NCBI RefSeq assembly: GCF_003122425.1
Contig: NZ_CP021659.1
Span: forward strand, 124,001 to 188,000
Origin: Candidatus Fukatsuia symbiotica
Lineage (GTDB): Bacteria; Pseudomonadota; Gammaproteobacteria; Enterobacterales; Enterobacteriaceae
Direction of reading: 5' to 3'
DNA length: 64,000 bases
The number at the start of each line of letters is the position of its first letter. Positions within the stretch are counted from its first letter, which is position 1. Below the pieces are notes generated by a model, which was given only the letters and a program-made list of their open reading frames with translations, had not been told where the DNA came from and searched no databases. A program made the translations under genes and the position numbers. This document shows, one piece after another, positions 50,690-60,685 of this stretch.

Positions 50690-52558
50690 ATGAGCTATCA
50701 GGTTCTTGCCCGTAAGTGGCGCCCACAAACCTTTGATGCGGTGGTAGGTCAGCAACACGTGCTGACGGCATTGGCTAATGGCCTTTCGTTAGGGCGTATT
50801 CACCACGCCTACCTTTTATCGGGCACGCGTGGCGTTGGAAAAACGTCGATTGCCCGCTTGTTGGCGAAGGGGCTTAACTGTGAGCAAGCAATCACCTCGA
50901 CTCCTTGTGGACAATGCACTCATTGCCAGGAAATAGAGCAAGGACGTTTTGTCGATTTGATCGAAATTGATGCCGCTTCACGTACTAAAGTGGAAGACAC
51001 TCGTGAACTATTGGATAATGTACAATATGTGCCGGCGCGTGGTCGTTTTAAAGTTTATCTGATCGATGAAGTTCATATGCTCTCTCGTCACAGCTTCAAC
51101 GCACTGTTGAAAACGCTAGAAGAGCCCCCCGCTCATGTAAAATTTGTTCTTGCCACGACTGATGCACAAAAATTGCCGGTCACTGTCCTTTCACGTTGTC
51201 TGCAATTTCATCTGAAAGCGTTAAATGTGCAACAAATCTGTACTCAGTTGGAAAAAATCTTACAGGCCGAAGGAATTATCAGTGATCCTCACGCTCTGCA
51301 GTTATTAGCTAAAGCAGCGAACGGTAGTATGCGCGACGCACTGAGCCTGACCGATCAAGCCATTGCCATCGGACAAGGCAAAGTGACTACGGCTCCCGTC
51401 AACCAAATGCTTGGCACGCTGGATGGTGCACAGCCATTAGCCATTATTGAAGCACTGGTTAGCGCTGATGGCGTACAATTAATGGCTCAGGTAGAACAAG
51501 TGGCATCACGGGGTGTCGACTGGGAAAACCTCCTTATTGAGGCGTTAACGTTATTACATCGTATTGCTATGATGCAATTATTGCCTACACCCTTCGATAG
51601 TCCGCTAAATGATCAGGATACGCTAACAGAACAACGTTTACACGAACTGGCAAAAATACTGCCTCCAACTGATATTCAGCTTTACTACCAAACGCTACTT
51701 ATCGGGCGCAAAGAACTGTCTTATGCCCCAGATAGACGTATGGGGGTAGAAATGACTTTACTGCGTGCATTGGCATTTCATCCACAAACACCTATCTCGG
51801 AACCTCAGGTGCGACCGTTGAACACGCCACAAAAAAATATTACTGTTACTCCACCACTTGTTAGCTCTACGATTAATGATATAGATAGCACTAACAACGA
51901 AACCCGATCTACTCCCTCTACTATCACGGTTCAGTTGTTGCAGGCACAAACACAGTTATTCCAGCAAAAAAAAGATCTATCGACTAAGAAAAAACCATCC
52001 GCTGAAAAAAGCCTACCAGTTGAAAAAAACAGGACAGATACAAAAAAGGCTTATCACTGGCAGGCGAAAACGCAGCCGATTGCCGTAAAAGCGGTGACGA
52101 TACTACAAACTTTACGTAACGCATTACAAAATAAAGAAAACCCTGAACTAATGGAAAAATTGACGCAAGAAGCCATTATTCGCGATCCCTGGGCTAAGGA
52201 GCTAGATAAGCTAACTATGCCTAAAATGGTACAGCAGCTAGCACTAAACACGTTTAAACAACAAATTGCGCCTGAGAATATTTGCCTCCACTTACGCTCT
52301 GCACAACGCCATTTGAACTCCTTGTCGACACAAAAAACCTTAGCCGATGCGCTGAGCGCTTTGTACGGTAAACAGGTTGAACTCGAGGTGGTTGAAGATG
52401 ATAATACGGCACAACTCACTCCGTCAGAATGGCGCCAAGCCATTTACGCAGAAAAACTGGCGCAGGCGCGTCAATCGATTGTGGCGGATAACAACATCCA
52501 AACGCTACGTCGTTTTTTTGATGCTGATCTGGATGAAGAAAGTATCACACCAATCTAA
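50690..52558 (+). CDS. dnaX: DNA polymerase III subunits tau and gamma
   Basis: A 622-residue clamp-loader ATPase. Walker A GTRGVGKTS (residues 45-53), zinc cysteines C64, C73, C76 and C79 (PCGQCTHC), Walker B region LIDEVHMLS, and the sensor region TTDAQKLPVTVLSRCLQF are intact. A variable Lys/Thr-rich linker (residues 365-455) precedes domains IV-V, which bind DnaB and the alpha subunit. The start at 50690 (MSYQVLARKWRPQTF) is universal. A slippery A AAA AAG lies in frame at codon 451-453, near the place where E. coli makes gamma by frameshifting. Confidence 0.96.
   Translation: MSYQVLARKWRPQTFDAVVGQQHVLTALANGLSLGRIHHAYLLSGTRGVGKTSIARLLAKGLNCEQAITSTPCGQCTHCQEIEQGRFVDLIEIDAASRTKVEDTRELLDNVQYVPARGRFKVYLIDEVHMLSRHSFNALLKTLEEPPAHVKFVLATTDAQKLPVTVLSRCLQFHLKALNVQQICTQLEKILQAEGIISDPHALQLLAKAANGSMRDALSLTDQAIAIGQGKVTTAPVNQMLGTLDGAQPLAIIEALVSADGVQLMAQVEQVASRGVDWENLLIEALTLLHRIAMMQLLPTPFDSPLNDQDTLTEQRLHELAKILPPTDIQLYYQTLLIGRKELSYAPDRRMGVEMTLLRALAFHPQTPISEPQVRPLNTPQKNITVTPPLVSSTINDIDSTNNETRSTPSTITVQLLQAQTQLFQQKKDLSTKKKPSAEKSLPVEKNRTDTKKAYHWQAKTQPIAVKAVTILQTLRNALQNKENPELMEKLTQEAIIRDPWAKELDKLTMPKMVQQLALNTFKQQIAPENICLHLRSAQRHLNSLSTQKTLADALSALYGKQVELEVVEDDNTAQLTPSEWRQAIYAEKLAQARQSIVADNNIQTLRRFFDADLDEESITPI
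52042..52048 (+). promoter_or_regulatory. Candidate programmed -1 frameshift site in dnaX
   Basis: The heptamer A AAA AAG is in the phase used in E. coli dnaX (zero-frame codons ACA AAA AAG GCT). AGGA at 52031-52034 could act as the upstream Shine-Dalgarno-like stimulator. A -1 shift would read 23 further codons to TAA at 52117-52119, giving a gamma-like product of about 476 residues. The E. coli site stops almost at once, so this differs. A second run, CAA AAA AAA, lies near 51965. A downstream hairpin is not convincing by eye. Confidence 0.45.
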
Positions 52559-52644
52559 TTATTCAGCTAATGTTACAAAGTACCCTTTTAACTCCCGCGA
52601 TCAATACATGATACAGCACCGCGGCCTGACGACGAGAAATCACT

Positions 52645-52956
52645 ATGTTAAATATCCTGGAACAAGCCCAGAAAATGCAAGACCGTATGCAAAAAGTGCA
52701 AGAAACATTCGCCGAATTAGAAGTAATCGGTGAGTCAGGAGCAGGTTTAATAAAAGTGACTCTAAGTGGAACCTACAATTGTAAGCGAGTTGAAATTGAT
52801 CCCAGCCTGATGAATGATGGTCAACAAATGTTAGAAGAATTGACTGCAGCCGCGTATAACGATGCAGTGAAGCGTCTTACGGCACTACAAAAAAAGAAAA
52901 TGGCATCTGTGGTCAACGAAATACCATTACCCCCAGGCATGCAGATACCATTCTGA
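52645..52956 (+). CDS. ybaB: Nucleoid-associated protein YbaB/EbfC
   Basis: A 103-residue DNA-binding dimer protein. It has the family's long N-terminal helix ([20 protein letters not shown]), [23 protein letters not shown] and the C-terminal PPGMQIPF. It lacks the first several residues of E. coli YbaB (MFGKGGLGN). Its stop overlaps the recR start (TGATG), the usual dnaX-ybaB-recR operon. Confidence 0.93.
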   Translation: MLNILEQAQKMQDRMQKVQETFAELEVIGESGAGLIKVTLSGTYNCKRVEIDPSLMNDGQQMLEELTAAAYNDAVKRLTALQKKKMASVVNEIPLPPGMQIPF

Positions 52957-53561
52957 TGTCAACCCCTCTTTTACTTGGATCCTTGATGGAAGCATTACGC
53001 TGTTTACCTGGTGTCGGCTTGAAATCAGCGCAACGGATGGCTTTCCATTTATTACAACGGGATCGTAGTGGTGGTATGCGATTAGCGCAATCGCTGACAC
53101 AGGCGATGTCTAACATTGGCCATTGTGTCAGTTGCCGTACTTTTACCGAGGAAAAGAGTTGTACTGTTTGTGTTAATCCGTATCGACAGAAAAATGGTCA
53201 AATCTGTGTGGTTGAAAGCCCAGCGGATGTCCATGCTATCGAGCAAACCGGTCAATTTTCTGGTCGTTATTTTGTGCTAATGGGGCGTTTGTCTCCGTTG
53301 GATGGCATCGGTCCCACTGATATTGGTTTGGATTTATTAGCAAGTCGCCTGGCAAGTGAGACTTTCAGTGAGGTGATCCTGGCGACAAACCCTACGGTTG
53401 AAGGGGATGCCACGGCACGGTATATCGGTGGAATCTGTCAGCAATATCGGGTTCCAGCTAGCCGAATTGCTCATGGTGTACCCGTTGGTGGTGAACTGGA
53501 AATGGTTGATGGCACCACTTTATCGCATTCATTGATTGGGCGACAGAGGCTAATATACTGA
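52956..53561 (+). CDS. recR: Recombination mediator RecR
   Basis: A 201-residue recombination protein that acts with RecF/RecO to load RecA at gaps. HhH region [17 protein letters not shown], four-cysteine zinc finger ([14 protein letters not shown]), Toprim domain ([19 protein letters not shown]) and the C-terminal [17 protein letters not shown] are all intact. It is translationally coupled to ybaB. Confidence 0.96.
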   Translation: MSTPLLLGSLMEALRCLPGVGLKSAQRMAFHLLQRDRSGGMRLAQSLTQAMSNIGHCVSCRTFTEEKSCTVCVNPYRQKNGQICVVESPADVHAIEQTGQFSGRYFVLMGRLSPLDGIGPTDIGLDLLASRLASETFSEVILATNPTVEGDATARYIGGICQQYRVPASRIAHGVPVGGELEMVDGTTLSHSLIGRQRLIY

Positions 53562-53571
53562 CATCATTCTT

Positions 53572-53739
53572 AGAACCTGTTCGAAATCTCTTGTGCTCGC
53601 CGTATTTTGGTCAAGTCATTCGTCAAAAACGTGCTCAAAATACTCATTTATTTCCTTTTGTATACAAAGAGTAAACTGTGCTTTTTCACCCATTTTTTCC
53701 TTGTCTGAGCGGTCGTTCAAGAAAATTTGGATAGGTTCT
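53572..53739. repeat. Family B inverted-repeat element, copy 3
   Basis: A 168-bp element starting AGAACCTGTTCGAAATCTC and ending AAAATTTGGATAGGTTCT. Closest to copy 2 (shared GTCAAGTCATTCGTCAAAAA). It lies between recR and the htpG promoter. Confidence 0.8.
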
Positions 53740-53826
53740 TAATGGTCATAGATGACTCGTTCATTGATTGACTTGCGAATAATTCATTGACCATCGTCTC
53801 TTTTTGCTGATTTTTCGATTTTCTCA

Positions 53827-53855
53827 CTTGAAACCCTTCATTGTTACCCCCATTT
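53827..53855 (+). promoter_or_regulatory. Sigma-32 heat-shock promoter of htpG
   Basis: CTTGAAA (53827-53833), 14-base spacer, CCCCATTT (53848-53855), a full match to the sigma-32 consensus. It lies 45 bp before the htpG start. Heat-shock control therefore seems preserved. Confidence 0.88.
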
Positions 53856-53899
53856 AGTTGACACTGCTTTATTTACCAGCCTTGGATTGAGGTAATTTA

Positions 53900-55891
53900 A
53901 TGAATATGAAAAATCAAGAAACTCGTGGATTTCAATCTGAAGTCAAACAATTGCTCCATTTGATGATCCACTCGCTTTATTCCAATAAAGAAATATTTTT
54001 GCGTGAACTGATTTCAAACGCTTCGGATGCCGCTGATAAACTGCGTTTTCGTGCACTTTCGATGCCTGAACTCTATGCCGGCGATGCTGTATTGCGAGTT
54101 CGTGTCTCGGTTGATAAAGAAAAACGCACGTTGACCCTAAGCGATAACGGCATTGGTATGAGTTATGATGAAGTGATTGATAATTTGGGAACCATTGCTA
54201 AATCGGGCACCAAAAATTTCCTTGCGTCTCTGGGGTCAGATCAAGCCAAAGACAGTCAGTTAATTGGTCAATTTGGCGTTGGCTTTTATTCTGCTTTTAT
54301 CGTAGCAGATAAAGTCACTGTTCGTACCCGTGCTGCTGGTGAGCCAACCGATGCCGGCGTATTTTGGGAATCTGCCGGAGAGGGTGATTATACTATCGCC
54401 ACCATCCCCAAAGAAGATCGCGGTACTGAAATTACACTGCATCTACGTGAAGGTGAAGATGAATATCTCGACAACTGGAAAATACGCTCAGTCATCAAAA
54501 AGTATTCCGACCATATCGAGTTACCGGTAGAAATCGAAAATAAAACAAAAGTAGAACCCGCGGTAGAAACCAAAAAAGATGAAAACGTAGATGCAGATAA
54601 CGAATCTGTTGTCGACGCTGAAGCGAGTGATGATACCGCTCAAGATCCTCCAGTGCCTAATGAAACAGAGGAAACGGTCACCTGGGAACCGATTAACAAA
54701 GCCAAGGCACTATGGCTCCGTAGTAAAAGTGAAATTAAGGACGAGGAGCACAAAGAATTTTACAAGCATATCTCTCACGATTTTAACGATCCATTAGTTT
54801 GGAGCCACAACCGTGTGGAAGGTAAGCAAGACTATACCAGCTTACTGTATATCCCTAAACAAGCACCTTGGGATTTGTGGAACCGTGAACACAAACACGG
54901 GTTAAAGCTTTATGTGCAGCGGGTATTCATTATGGACGAAGCAGAACAGTTCCTGCCTAACTATCTGCGCTTTACTCGTGGTTTAGTTGATTCGAATGAT
55001 CTACCGCTCAATGTATCACGCGAACTTTTGCAAGATACCAAAATTACTCAAAATTTGCGGAGCGCATTAACAAAACGTGTGTTGAAAATGTTGACAGATC
55101 TGGCCGAAAAAGACAGCGAAAAATATCAGCAGTTCTGGCAACAATTTGGTCTGGTCTTAAAAGAGGGACCAGCCGAAGATCATGCTAATAAAGAAAGCAT
55201 GACTAAACTATTACGCTTTGCTTCAACACATAATGACAGCTCAGAACAAACCATTTCTCTGGAGGATTATAAAGGACGAATGACAGCGGAGCAGGATAAA
55301 ATTTACTTTATCACTGCTGATAGCTACACCGCGGCGAATAGCAGTCCACACCTGGAATTATTCCGCAAGAAAGGGGTTGAAGTGCTACTATTATCCGATC
55401 GTATCGATGAATGGATGATGAGCCATCTAACTGAATTTGAAGGTAAAGCATTCCAATCAGTGAGTCAGGTTGACGATTCGTTAAAAAAGCTGGCTGATGA
55501 AGAAACCCCTGAACAACAAGCAGCAGAAAAGGCGTTGGCGCCTTGTATCGAAAGAGTAAAAACACTGTTAGGCGACAGGGTAAAAGATGTACGATTAACA
55601 CATCGTTTAACAGGGACGCCGGCTATCGTCACCACGGATAGCAATGAAATGGGCACTCAGATGGCGAAATTATTTACTGCTGCGGGCCAAAAAGCGCCGG
55701 AAGTAAAATATATTCTCGAGCTAAATCCAGAGCATGAATTAGTTAAACGTGTTGCTAAAACTGAGGATGAGAGTCAATTTGCAGAGTGGGTCGAGCTATT
55801 TTTTGAGCAGGCGTTACTGACTGAACGAGGTACGTTAGACAATCCTAGCCAATTTATGAACCGCATGAATAAGCTACTATTGAGCGCGTAA
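53900..55891 (+). CDS. htpG: Chaperone HtpG (Hsp90) with an enlarged acidic linker
   Basis: A 663-residue Hsp90-family ATPase chaperone. The GHKL ATPase domain is typical: [33 protein letters not shown]. Middle and C-terminal dimerisation domains follow normally to [11 protein letters not shown]. Residues about 209-262, between the N-terminal and middle domains, form an Asp/Glu/Val/Pro-rich segment roughly 36 residues longer than in E. coli HtpG (total 624). The longer charged linker recalls eukaryotic Hsp90. GAGG lies about 9 bases before the start. A terminator follows. Confidence 0.96.
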   Translation: MNMKNQETRGFQSEVKQLLHLMIHSLYSNKEIFLRELISNASDAADKLRFRALSMPELYAGDAVLRVRVSVDKEKRTLTLSDNGIGMSYDEVIDNLGTIAKSGTKNFLASLGSDQAKDSQLIGQFGVGFYSAFIVADKVTVRTRAAGEPTDAGVFWESAGEGDYTIATIPKEDRGTEITLHLREGEDEYLDNWKIRSVIKKYSDHIELPVEIENKTKVEPAVETKKDENVDADNESVVDAEASDDTAQDPPVPNETEETVTWEPINKAKALWLRSKSEIKDEEHKEFYKHISHDFNDPLVWSHNRVEGKQDYTSLLYIPKQAPWDLWNREHKHGLKLYVQRVFIMDEAEQFLPNYLRFTRGLVDSNDLPLNVSRELLQDTKITQNLRSALTKRVLKMLTDLAEKDSEKYQQFWQQFGLVLKEGPAEDHANKESMTKLLRFASTHNDSSEQTISLEDYKGRMTAEQDKIYFITADSYTAANSSPHLELFRKKGVEVLLLSDRIDEWMMSHLTEFEGKAFQSVSQVDDSLKKLADEETPEQQAAEKALAPCIERVKTLLGDRVKDVRLTHRLTGTPAIVTTDSNEMGTQMAKLFTAAGQKAPEVKYILELNPEHELVKRVAKTEDESQFAEWVELFFEQALLTERGTLDNPSQFMNRMNKLLLSA

Positions 55892-55916
55892 TTTTTCTTA
55901 ATTGCCCCCCTAGCAA

Positions 55917-55955
55917 AAGCCGTGGTTGCCATTTATAAGTCTCCCACGGCTTCTT
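55917..55955 (+). terminator. Terminator of htpG
   Basis: AAGCCGTGG / CCACGGCTT stem with an 18-base loop followed by CTTC, 25 bp after the htpG stop. The T-run is interrupted. Confidence 0.6.
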
Positions 55956-56131
55956 CGTCAAAAAACGAAAAAACAACAGATTTCTTACAAAACCTACTAT
56001 TCATTTTTATCCATTTAGTTCGCTGAAAAATCCAAATGGCATGTTCTAAAAATCTCGTCTAGCACGGATCCCATTGCTTTACTGCCTTGAGCCACGCCCC
56101 TATGCGATGCTATAGTTGCATGCACATATAA

Positions 56132-57004
<873 letters not shown>

Positions 57005-57151
57005 AGATTACAATCGGTAAAAGTTGCCACAAATAAAGGTTGTCGTAAGTAAAAATGATAGTTATCATGCCCGCTCTGTTTAGCTTGTGGTCTGATTGGG
57101 TGGCTTGGTAAGCCATGTGTTGTATAATGAATAGCAAAGGAATTAGGCATA

Positions 57152-58114
57152 ATGCACAATAAAGTTGGTGTACTAATGGTTAATTTAGGTACGCCTGATG
57201 CGCCTACTTCTCCTGCTGTCAAAAATTACCTGGCACAATTTCTCAGTGATCGCAGAGTCATCGAGACCTCGCCTTTATTGTGGTGGCCGTTATTGCATGC
57301 AGTGATCCTGCCGTTTCGTGCATCCCGTCTTGCTAAACTTTATCAATCCATCTGGATGGAAGAAGGGTCGCCGTTGTTAGTTTATAGTCAGCGCCAACAA
57401 AAAGCCTTAGCGGCACGCCGCCTGCCAGATGTCTCTGTTGAGTTAGGCATGAGTTACGGTTCACCCTGTTTAGCTAAGGCGATTAAAAAACTGTTATCAC
57501 AAAACCTGACTAAGCTCATTATCTTACCCCTTTATCCACAATATTCCGCTTCGACCAGTGCAGCCGTTTGGGATGCCGTAGCGGATATTTTAAAAAGATA
57601 CCGCTGCTTGCCATCCATTCATTTTATCCGCGACTATGCCGAGCATCCAGCCTATATTGATGCATTAAAACAAAGTGTTGAGCGCTCATTTAAAAAGCAG
57701 GGTCAGCCGGATAGGTTAATTGTTTCATTTCATGGTATTCCTAAACGTTATGCAAAACTGGGTGATGATTATCCTAAGCGCTGCGAAGACACCTACCGTG
57801 CGCTGCATACTGCTTTGGCGTTGCCAGAAAATAAGATGATCATGACGTATCAGTCACGCTTTGGCTGTCAGCCTTGGTTAACACCTTATACGGATAAAAC
57901 ATTAAAAAAATTACCCGTTCAGGGCGTGAAACATATCCAAGTCATATGCCCAGGTTTTGCAGCCGATTGTTTGGAAACCTTAGAAGAGATCAAGCAACAG
58001 AACCGTGAGATATTTCTAAAAGCGGGCGGGGAAAAATTCGAGTATATCCCGGCATTGAATGACGCGCCGGCGCATATTGATTTATTAGAACAGTTAATTG
58101 TTGTGAATGCATAA
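57152..58114 (+). CDS. hemH: Ferrochelatase
   Basis: A 320-residue enzyme inserting Fe2+ into protoporphyrin IX, the last step of haem synthesis. Catalytic H194 is in [10 protein letters not shown] and the conserved acidic region CLETLEEIK lies near 272-280. Other landmarks are VNLGTPDAP at the N-terminus and [12 protein letters not shown]. Length equals E. coli HemH. It appears functional and ends the dnaX-hemH block. Confidence 0.96.
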   Translation: MHNKVGVLMVNLGTPDAPTSPAVKNYLAQFLSDRRVIETSPLLWWPLLHAVILPFRASRLAKLYQSIWMEEGSPLLVYSQRQQKALAARRLPDVSVELGMSYGSPCLAKAIKKLLSQNLTKLIILPLYPQYSASTSAAVWDAVADILKRYRCLPSIHFIRDYAEHPAYIDALKQSVERSFKKQGQPDRLIVSFHGIPKRYAKLGDDYPKRCEDTYRALHTALALPENKMIMTYQSRFGCQPWLTPYTDKTLKKLPVQGVKHIQVICPGFAADCLETLEEIKQQNREIFLKAGGEKFEYIPALNDAPAHIDLLEQLIVVNA

Positions 58115-58380
58115 TAAAAAAATATTGAATGAGATGATTGACCACTGATTTTTTTATGAAAATCTTTGTATTGTCGTGGTGATCGTATAGCGAGCAAGCC
58201 AAACGTATCTTTATTACCACAAAAATAAAAATTTAGAGAGCGTATTGGCGGCTGTAAGTCAAGGGCGGTAGCGTGTCTGATGCTCTAACACAGTGACTTA
58301 AAAACTAAATAAGCGGATATATACACATAACAAAAGCTCGTCGTGGTTTTTCTTTTGAAATAAATAAGTTACACAGAGAT
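58115..58380. other. Gap after hemH without a supported gene
   Basis: About 265 bp with no clear coding sequence or repeat copy. A frame on the minus strand at 58305-58541 is antisense to the small membrane ORF and has no features of its own. Confidence 0.5.
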
Positions 58381-58506
58381 ATGGTTATAAATTTTGAAAA
58401 ACTTAACAAAAAAATCGATAAATTCGGTGTACAGCTTACAGTGAGATTAGGTGGCATATTAGTATTCGCTATCAGTATCATCACTGTGCTGCCAAAAATA
58501 CTATAA
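58381..58506 (+). CDS. Small single-span membrane protein (41 residues), possible truncated gene
   Basis: Starts MVINFEKLNKKIDKFGVQL and ends in a hydrophobic segment VRLGGILVFAISIITVLPKI. A charged amphipathic helix followed by one terminal membrane span is the pattern of a family of small bacterial proteins with a coiled-coil plus C-terminal TM. The open frame extends upstream without a start (from about 58312), so this may be the 3' remnant of a larger gene. No convincing Shine-Dalgarno precedes the ATG. It lies 55 bp before the DUF29 gene. Confidence 0.45.
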   Translation: MVINFEKLNKKIDKFGVQLTVRLGGILVFAISIITVLPKIL

Positions 58507-58561
58507 GTGATGCAATAATTTTCCCAAATCCATAAAACCACATTTGAGTACCGAGGAAATG

Positions 58562-58993
58562 ATGGCGACTCGTTATGACAGCGATTTTCACGGTTGGACG
58601 CAAGAGCAAGCTAATTTGCTCCGCGCTAACAATCTGAATCAGTTAGACACGAAAAACCTCCTGGAGGAGATCGAATCAATGGGACGCAGTGAACGCAGGG
58701 AATTGCGCTCTAGGCTAGAAATTCTACTTGCTTACCTCCTAAAATGGCAATATCAACCGGAAAAAAGTGGGCGTAGTTGGCAATTAACGATAGAAGAACA
58801 ACGCGCTAAAATAATGGAATGTCTCGACGACTCTCCGAGTCTAAAAAACAAGCTCAATGAACACCTTGAAAAAGCCTATGCTTCTGCGCGCCGATTAGCT
58901 GAAAATGAAACACAAATGAGTCAATCGATATTTCCTAAACACTGTCCTTGGACGTTTGAGCAGATCATTAGTAGTGAATTTTTTCCTGATTAA
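58562..58993 (+). CDS. DUF29 family protein
   Basis: A 143-residue cytoplasmic protein of the DUF29 family, mostly alpha-helical. Landmarks: YDSDFHGWTQEQANLLR, LDTKNLLEEIESMGRSERRE, LLAYLLKWQYQPEK, SWQLTIEEQR and the C-terminal CPWTFEQIISSEFFPD. The start is taken at 58562 because GAGGA lies 4 bases upstream; the ATG at 58559 and a TTG at 58544 are alternatives. Function unknown; DUF29 genes are often patchily distributed and are abundant in cyanobacteria and symbionts. Confidence 0.85.
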   Translation: MATRYDSDFHGWTQEQANLLRANNLNQLDTKNLLEEIESMGRSERRELRSRLEILLAYLLKWQYQPEKSGRSWQLTIEEQRAKIMECLDDSPSLKNKLNEHLEKAYASARRLAENETQMSQSIFPKHCPWTFEQIISSEFFPD

Positions 58994-59111
58994 CCCTCGT
59001 TTTTGCTATCAACAAGTAAATTGGATAAAGCTGATAAAATAAAAAATTCATGTCTAAAGTTCACCACAGATATTCTTGAATATTCTCCATTAACCTATTG
59101 AAAACTTATTA

Positions 59112-60617
59112 ATGTATCCAGAATCTTTTTTAAAATCGATTAACTCTGCTATTTTCTGGCGAGGATTCAGTAAATTATCAGGTCTAGCTAAGCATGTTAT
59201 CATCGCTGGTGTTATTGGCTTGAGTGCTCAGCTCGATAGTTTTTTTATGATGATGGCGTTACTGGGTATCCTGGTGCTTTCTTGGGGTGAAATGGTTGAT
59301 ATCATGGCCGTTCCTCATATGGTACAAAGTTGGCAAAAAGGAGATACAGAAGAATTTAAAAAAATTGCATCGGGTTATATGACACTTACTTTGCTAGGAT
59401 CCTTGTTACTGGCTTCACTGATTTATTTTTTTCGAGATAAATTACCGCTGTTGGCTATTGGCTTTGAAACGGAGAGAGGGCAACTTCTGATTGATGCTGT
59501 TCCTTGGTTGTTACCCGCCATTATTTTTTATATCCCTTTTCGGCATATTGGTGCTGTTTTACGCGCTAAGCGACAATTTTCACCGCTCTATCAAGCTGAA
59601 TTTTTATTATCACTGGCTACATTGCTATGTGTAGGGTTCTTTAATCAACAGCACAATGTTTTATTTTGGTCTTATAGTCTTGGGATAATGGGGGCATTTT
59701 TATATCTTCTCGTGAGGAATTGGCGTTTTTTCCTCCCGCTTGGTAATCCTTTTTCACTCACTGTGCGTCAATCACTGGTAATGGCACCTGGACTCTTTAT
59801 TCTACAAAGCGCACAATATGTTTACGTTTTAACTGACCAGATATTTGTTTCATTTTTACCTACCGGTATGGTTTCAGCATTGTTCTATGCCACGATTCTA
59901 ATCTATTTGCTACCTAGTGTTATTGGTTTAGATAGTGCTTTTATTACAGTCATTTCAGAACAAACTGACAAACAACAACGAACAAAAAAAATTAATGATT
60001 TATTGGCATTAGTGATTTTTTTTAGTTTGGGTGCCACTCTCTTTATTCTCGTGGCAGGTAAAAACGTCATTGCAATGTTACTTGAGCGCGGTTTGTTCAC
60101 CACAGCGGATACTCAAAGTGTTGCTATTGCTTTGATGGCATACAGTGGCGTCATTTTACCTTCTTTTCTTAATAAGCCCTTCGATCAAATTTTCCAAGTA
60201 GAGCGTAAAATTGGCTTAATAGTACGGCGCACTGTGCTGGGTTTTATGACTAATTTAATTCTAAACAGTGTATTTCTTTTTATCTTTCATTGGGGATTAT
60301 TCGGTATTGCATTGTCTACTTCAATTAGTTATTGGGTAATGCTATTAACCAGTTTACAAGCGTTAAGAAAAATAGGTTATCCAATAGATTTATTACGTGC
60401 ATTGAAATGGGGAATGTGGCTTGCTCTATTTTTAGCTATAGCTTATTTCTGTTGTAGATTTGTTCTCATTTATTTTACTAATAATTTGGTAATATTGGCT
60501 TCATGTGCTTTATTAGTTGCTGGTGCTTTATTTTTAGCGGCACTATTTTACCAAGGTGAAGAGAAAAAATTAATAAAAATGGTCATTGAACGTTATAAAA
60601 CATTCAGTCTTGTATGA
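59112..60617 (+). CDS. MurJ/MviN-like lipid flippase
   Basis: A 501-residue membrane protein of the MOP superfamily with about 13-14 hydrophobic segments. Typical features include SKLSGLAKHVIIAGVIGLSAQLDSFF near the N-terminus, VPHMVQSW and LPAIIFYIPFRHIGAVLRAKRQFSPLY; the pattern is that of MurJ-like or Wzx-like polyprenyl-sugar flippases. It lies just upstream of licA copy 2 on the same strand (55 bp), so it may move the glycolipid that is later modified with phosphocholine. The canonical murJ is elsewhere in relatives, so this is probably a second, surface-polysaccharide type. No good Shine-Dalgarno is visible. Confidence 0.78.
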   Translation: MYPESFLKSINSAIFWRGFSKLSGLAKHVIIAGVIGLSAQLDSFFMMMALLGILVLSWGEMVDIMAVPHMVQSWQKGDTEEFKKIASGYMTLTLLGSLLLASLIYFFRDKLPLLAIGFETERGQLLIDAVPWLLPAIIFYIPFRHIGAVLRAKRQFSPLYQAEFLLSLATLLCVGFFNQQHNVLFWSYSLGIMGAFLYLLVRNWRFFLPLGNPFSLTVRQSLVMAPGLFILQSAQYVYVLTDQIFVSFLPTGMVSALFYATILIYLLPSVIGLDSAFITVISEQTDKQQRTKKINDLLALVIFFSLGATLFILVAGKNVIAMLLERGLFTTADTQSVAIALMAYSGVILPSFLNKPFDQIFQVERKIGLIVRRTVLGFMTNLILNSVFLFIFHWGLFGIALSTSISYWVMLLTSLQALRKIGYPIDLLRALKWGMWLALFLAIAYFCCRFVLIYFTNNLVILASCALLVAGALFLAALFYQGEEKKLIKMVIERYKTFSLV

Positions 60618-60638
60618 TATGTATTTTCTATATAAAAT
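60610..60638 (+). promoter_or_regulatory. Candidate promoter of licA copy 2
   Basis: TTGTAT (60610-60615), 17-base spacer, TAAAAT (60633-60638). The -35 overlaps the stop codon of the flippase gene. The heptanucleotide repeat follows about 20 bases downstream. Confidence 0.4.
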
Positions 60639-60657
60639 AGGCAGTTATTTATTAATA

Positions 60658-60685
60658 GTGAGTAGTGAGTAGTGAGTAGTGAGAA
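60658..60685 (+). repeat. Heptanucleotide tandem repeat at the licA start
   Basis: GTGAGTA repeated three times plus one imperfect unit (GTGAGAA), 28 bp. The only in-frame start for licA is the GTG of the third unit (60672); an in-frame stop precedes it. Because 7 is not a multiple of 3, changes in unit number would alter spacing from the promoter and the initiation context rather than simply disrupt the frame. Confidence 0.85.
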
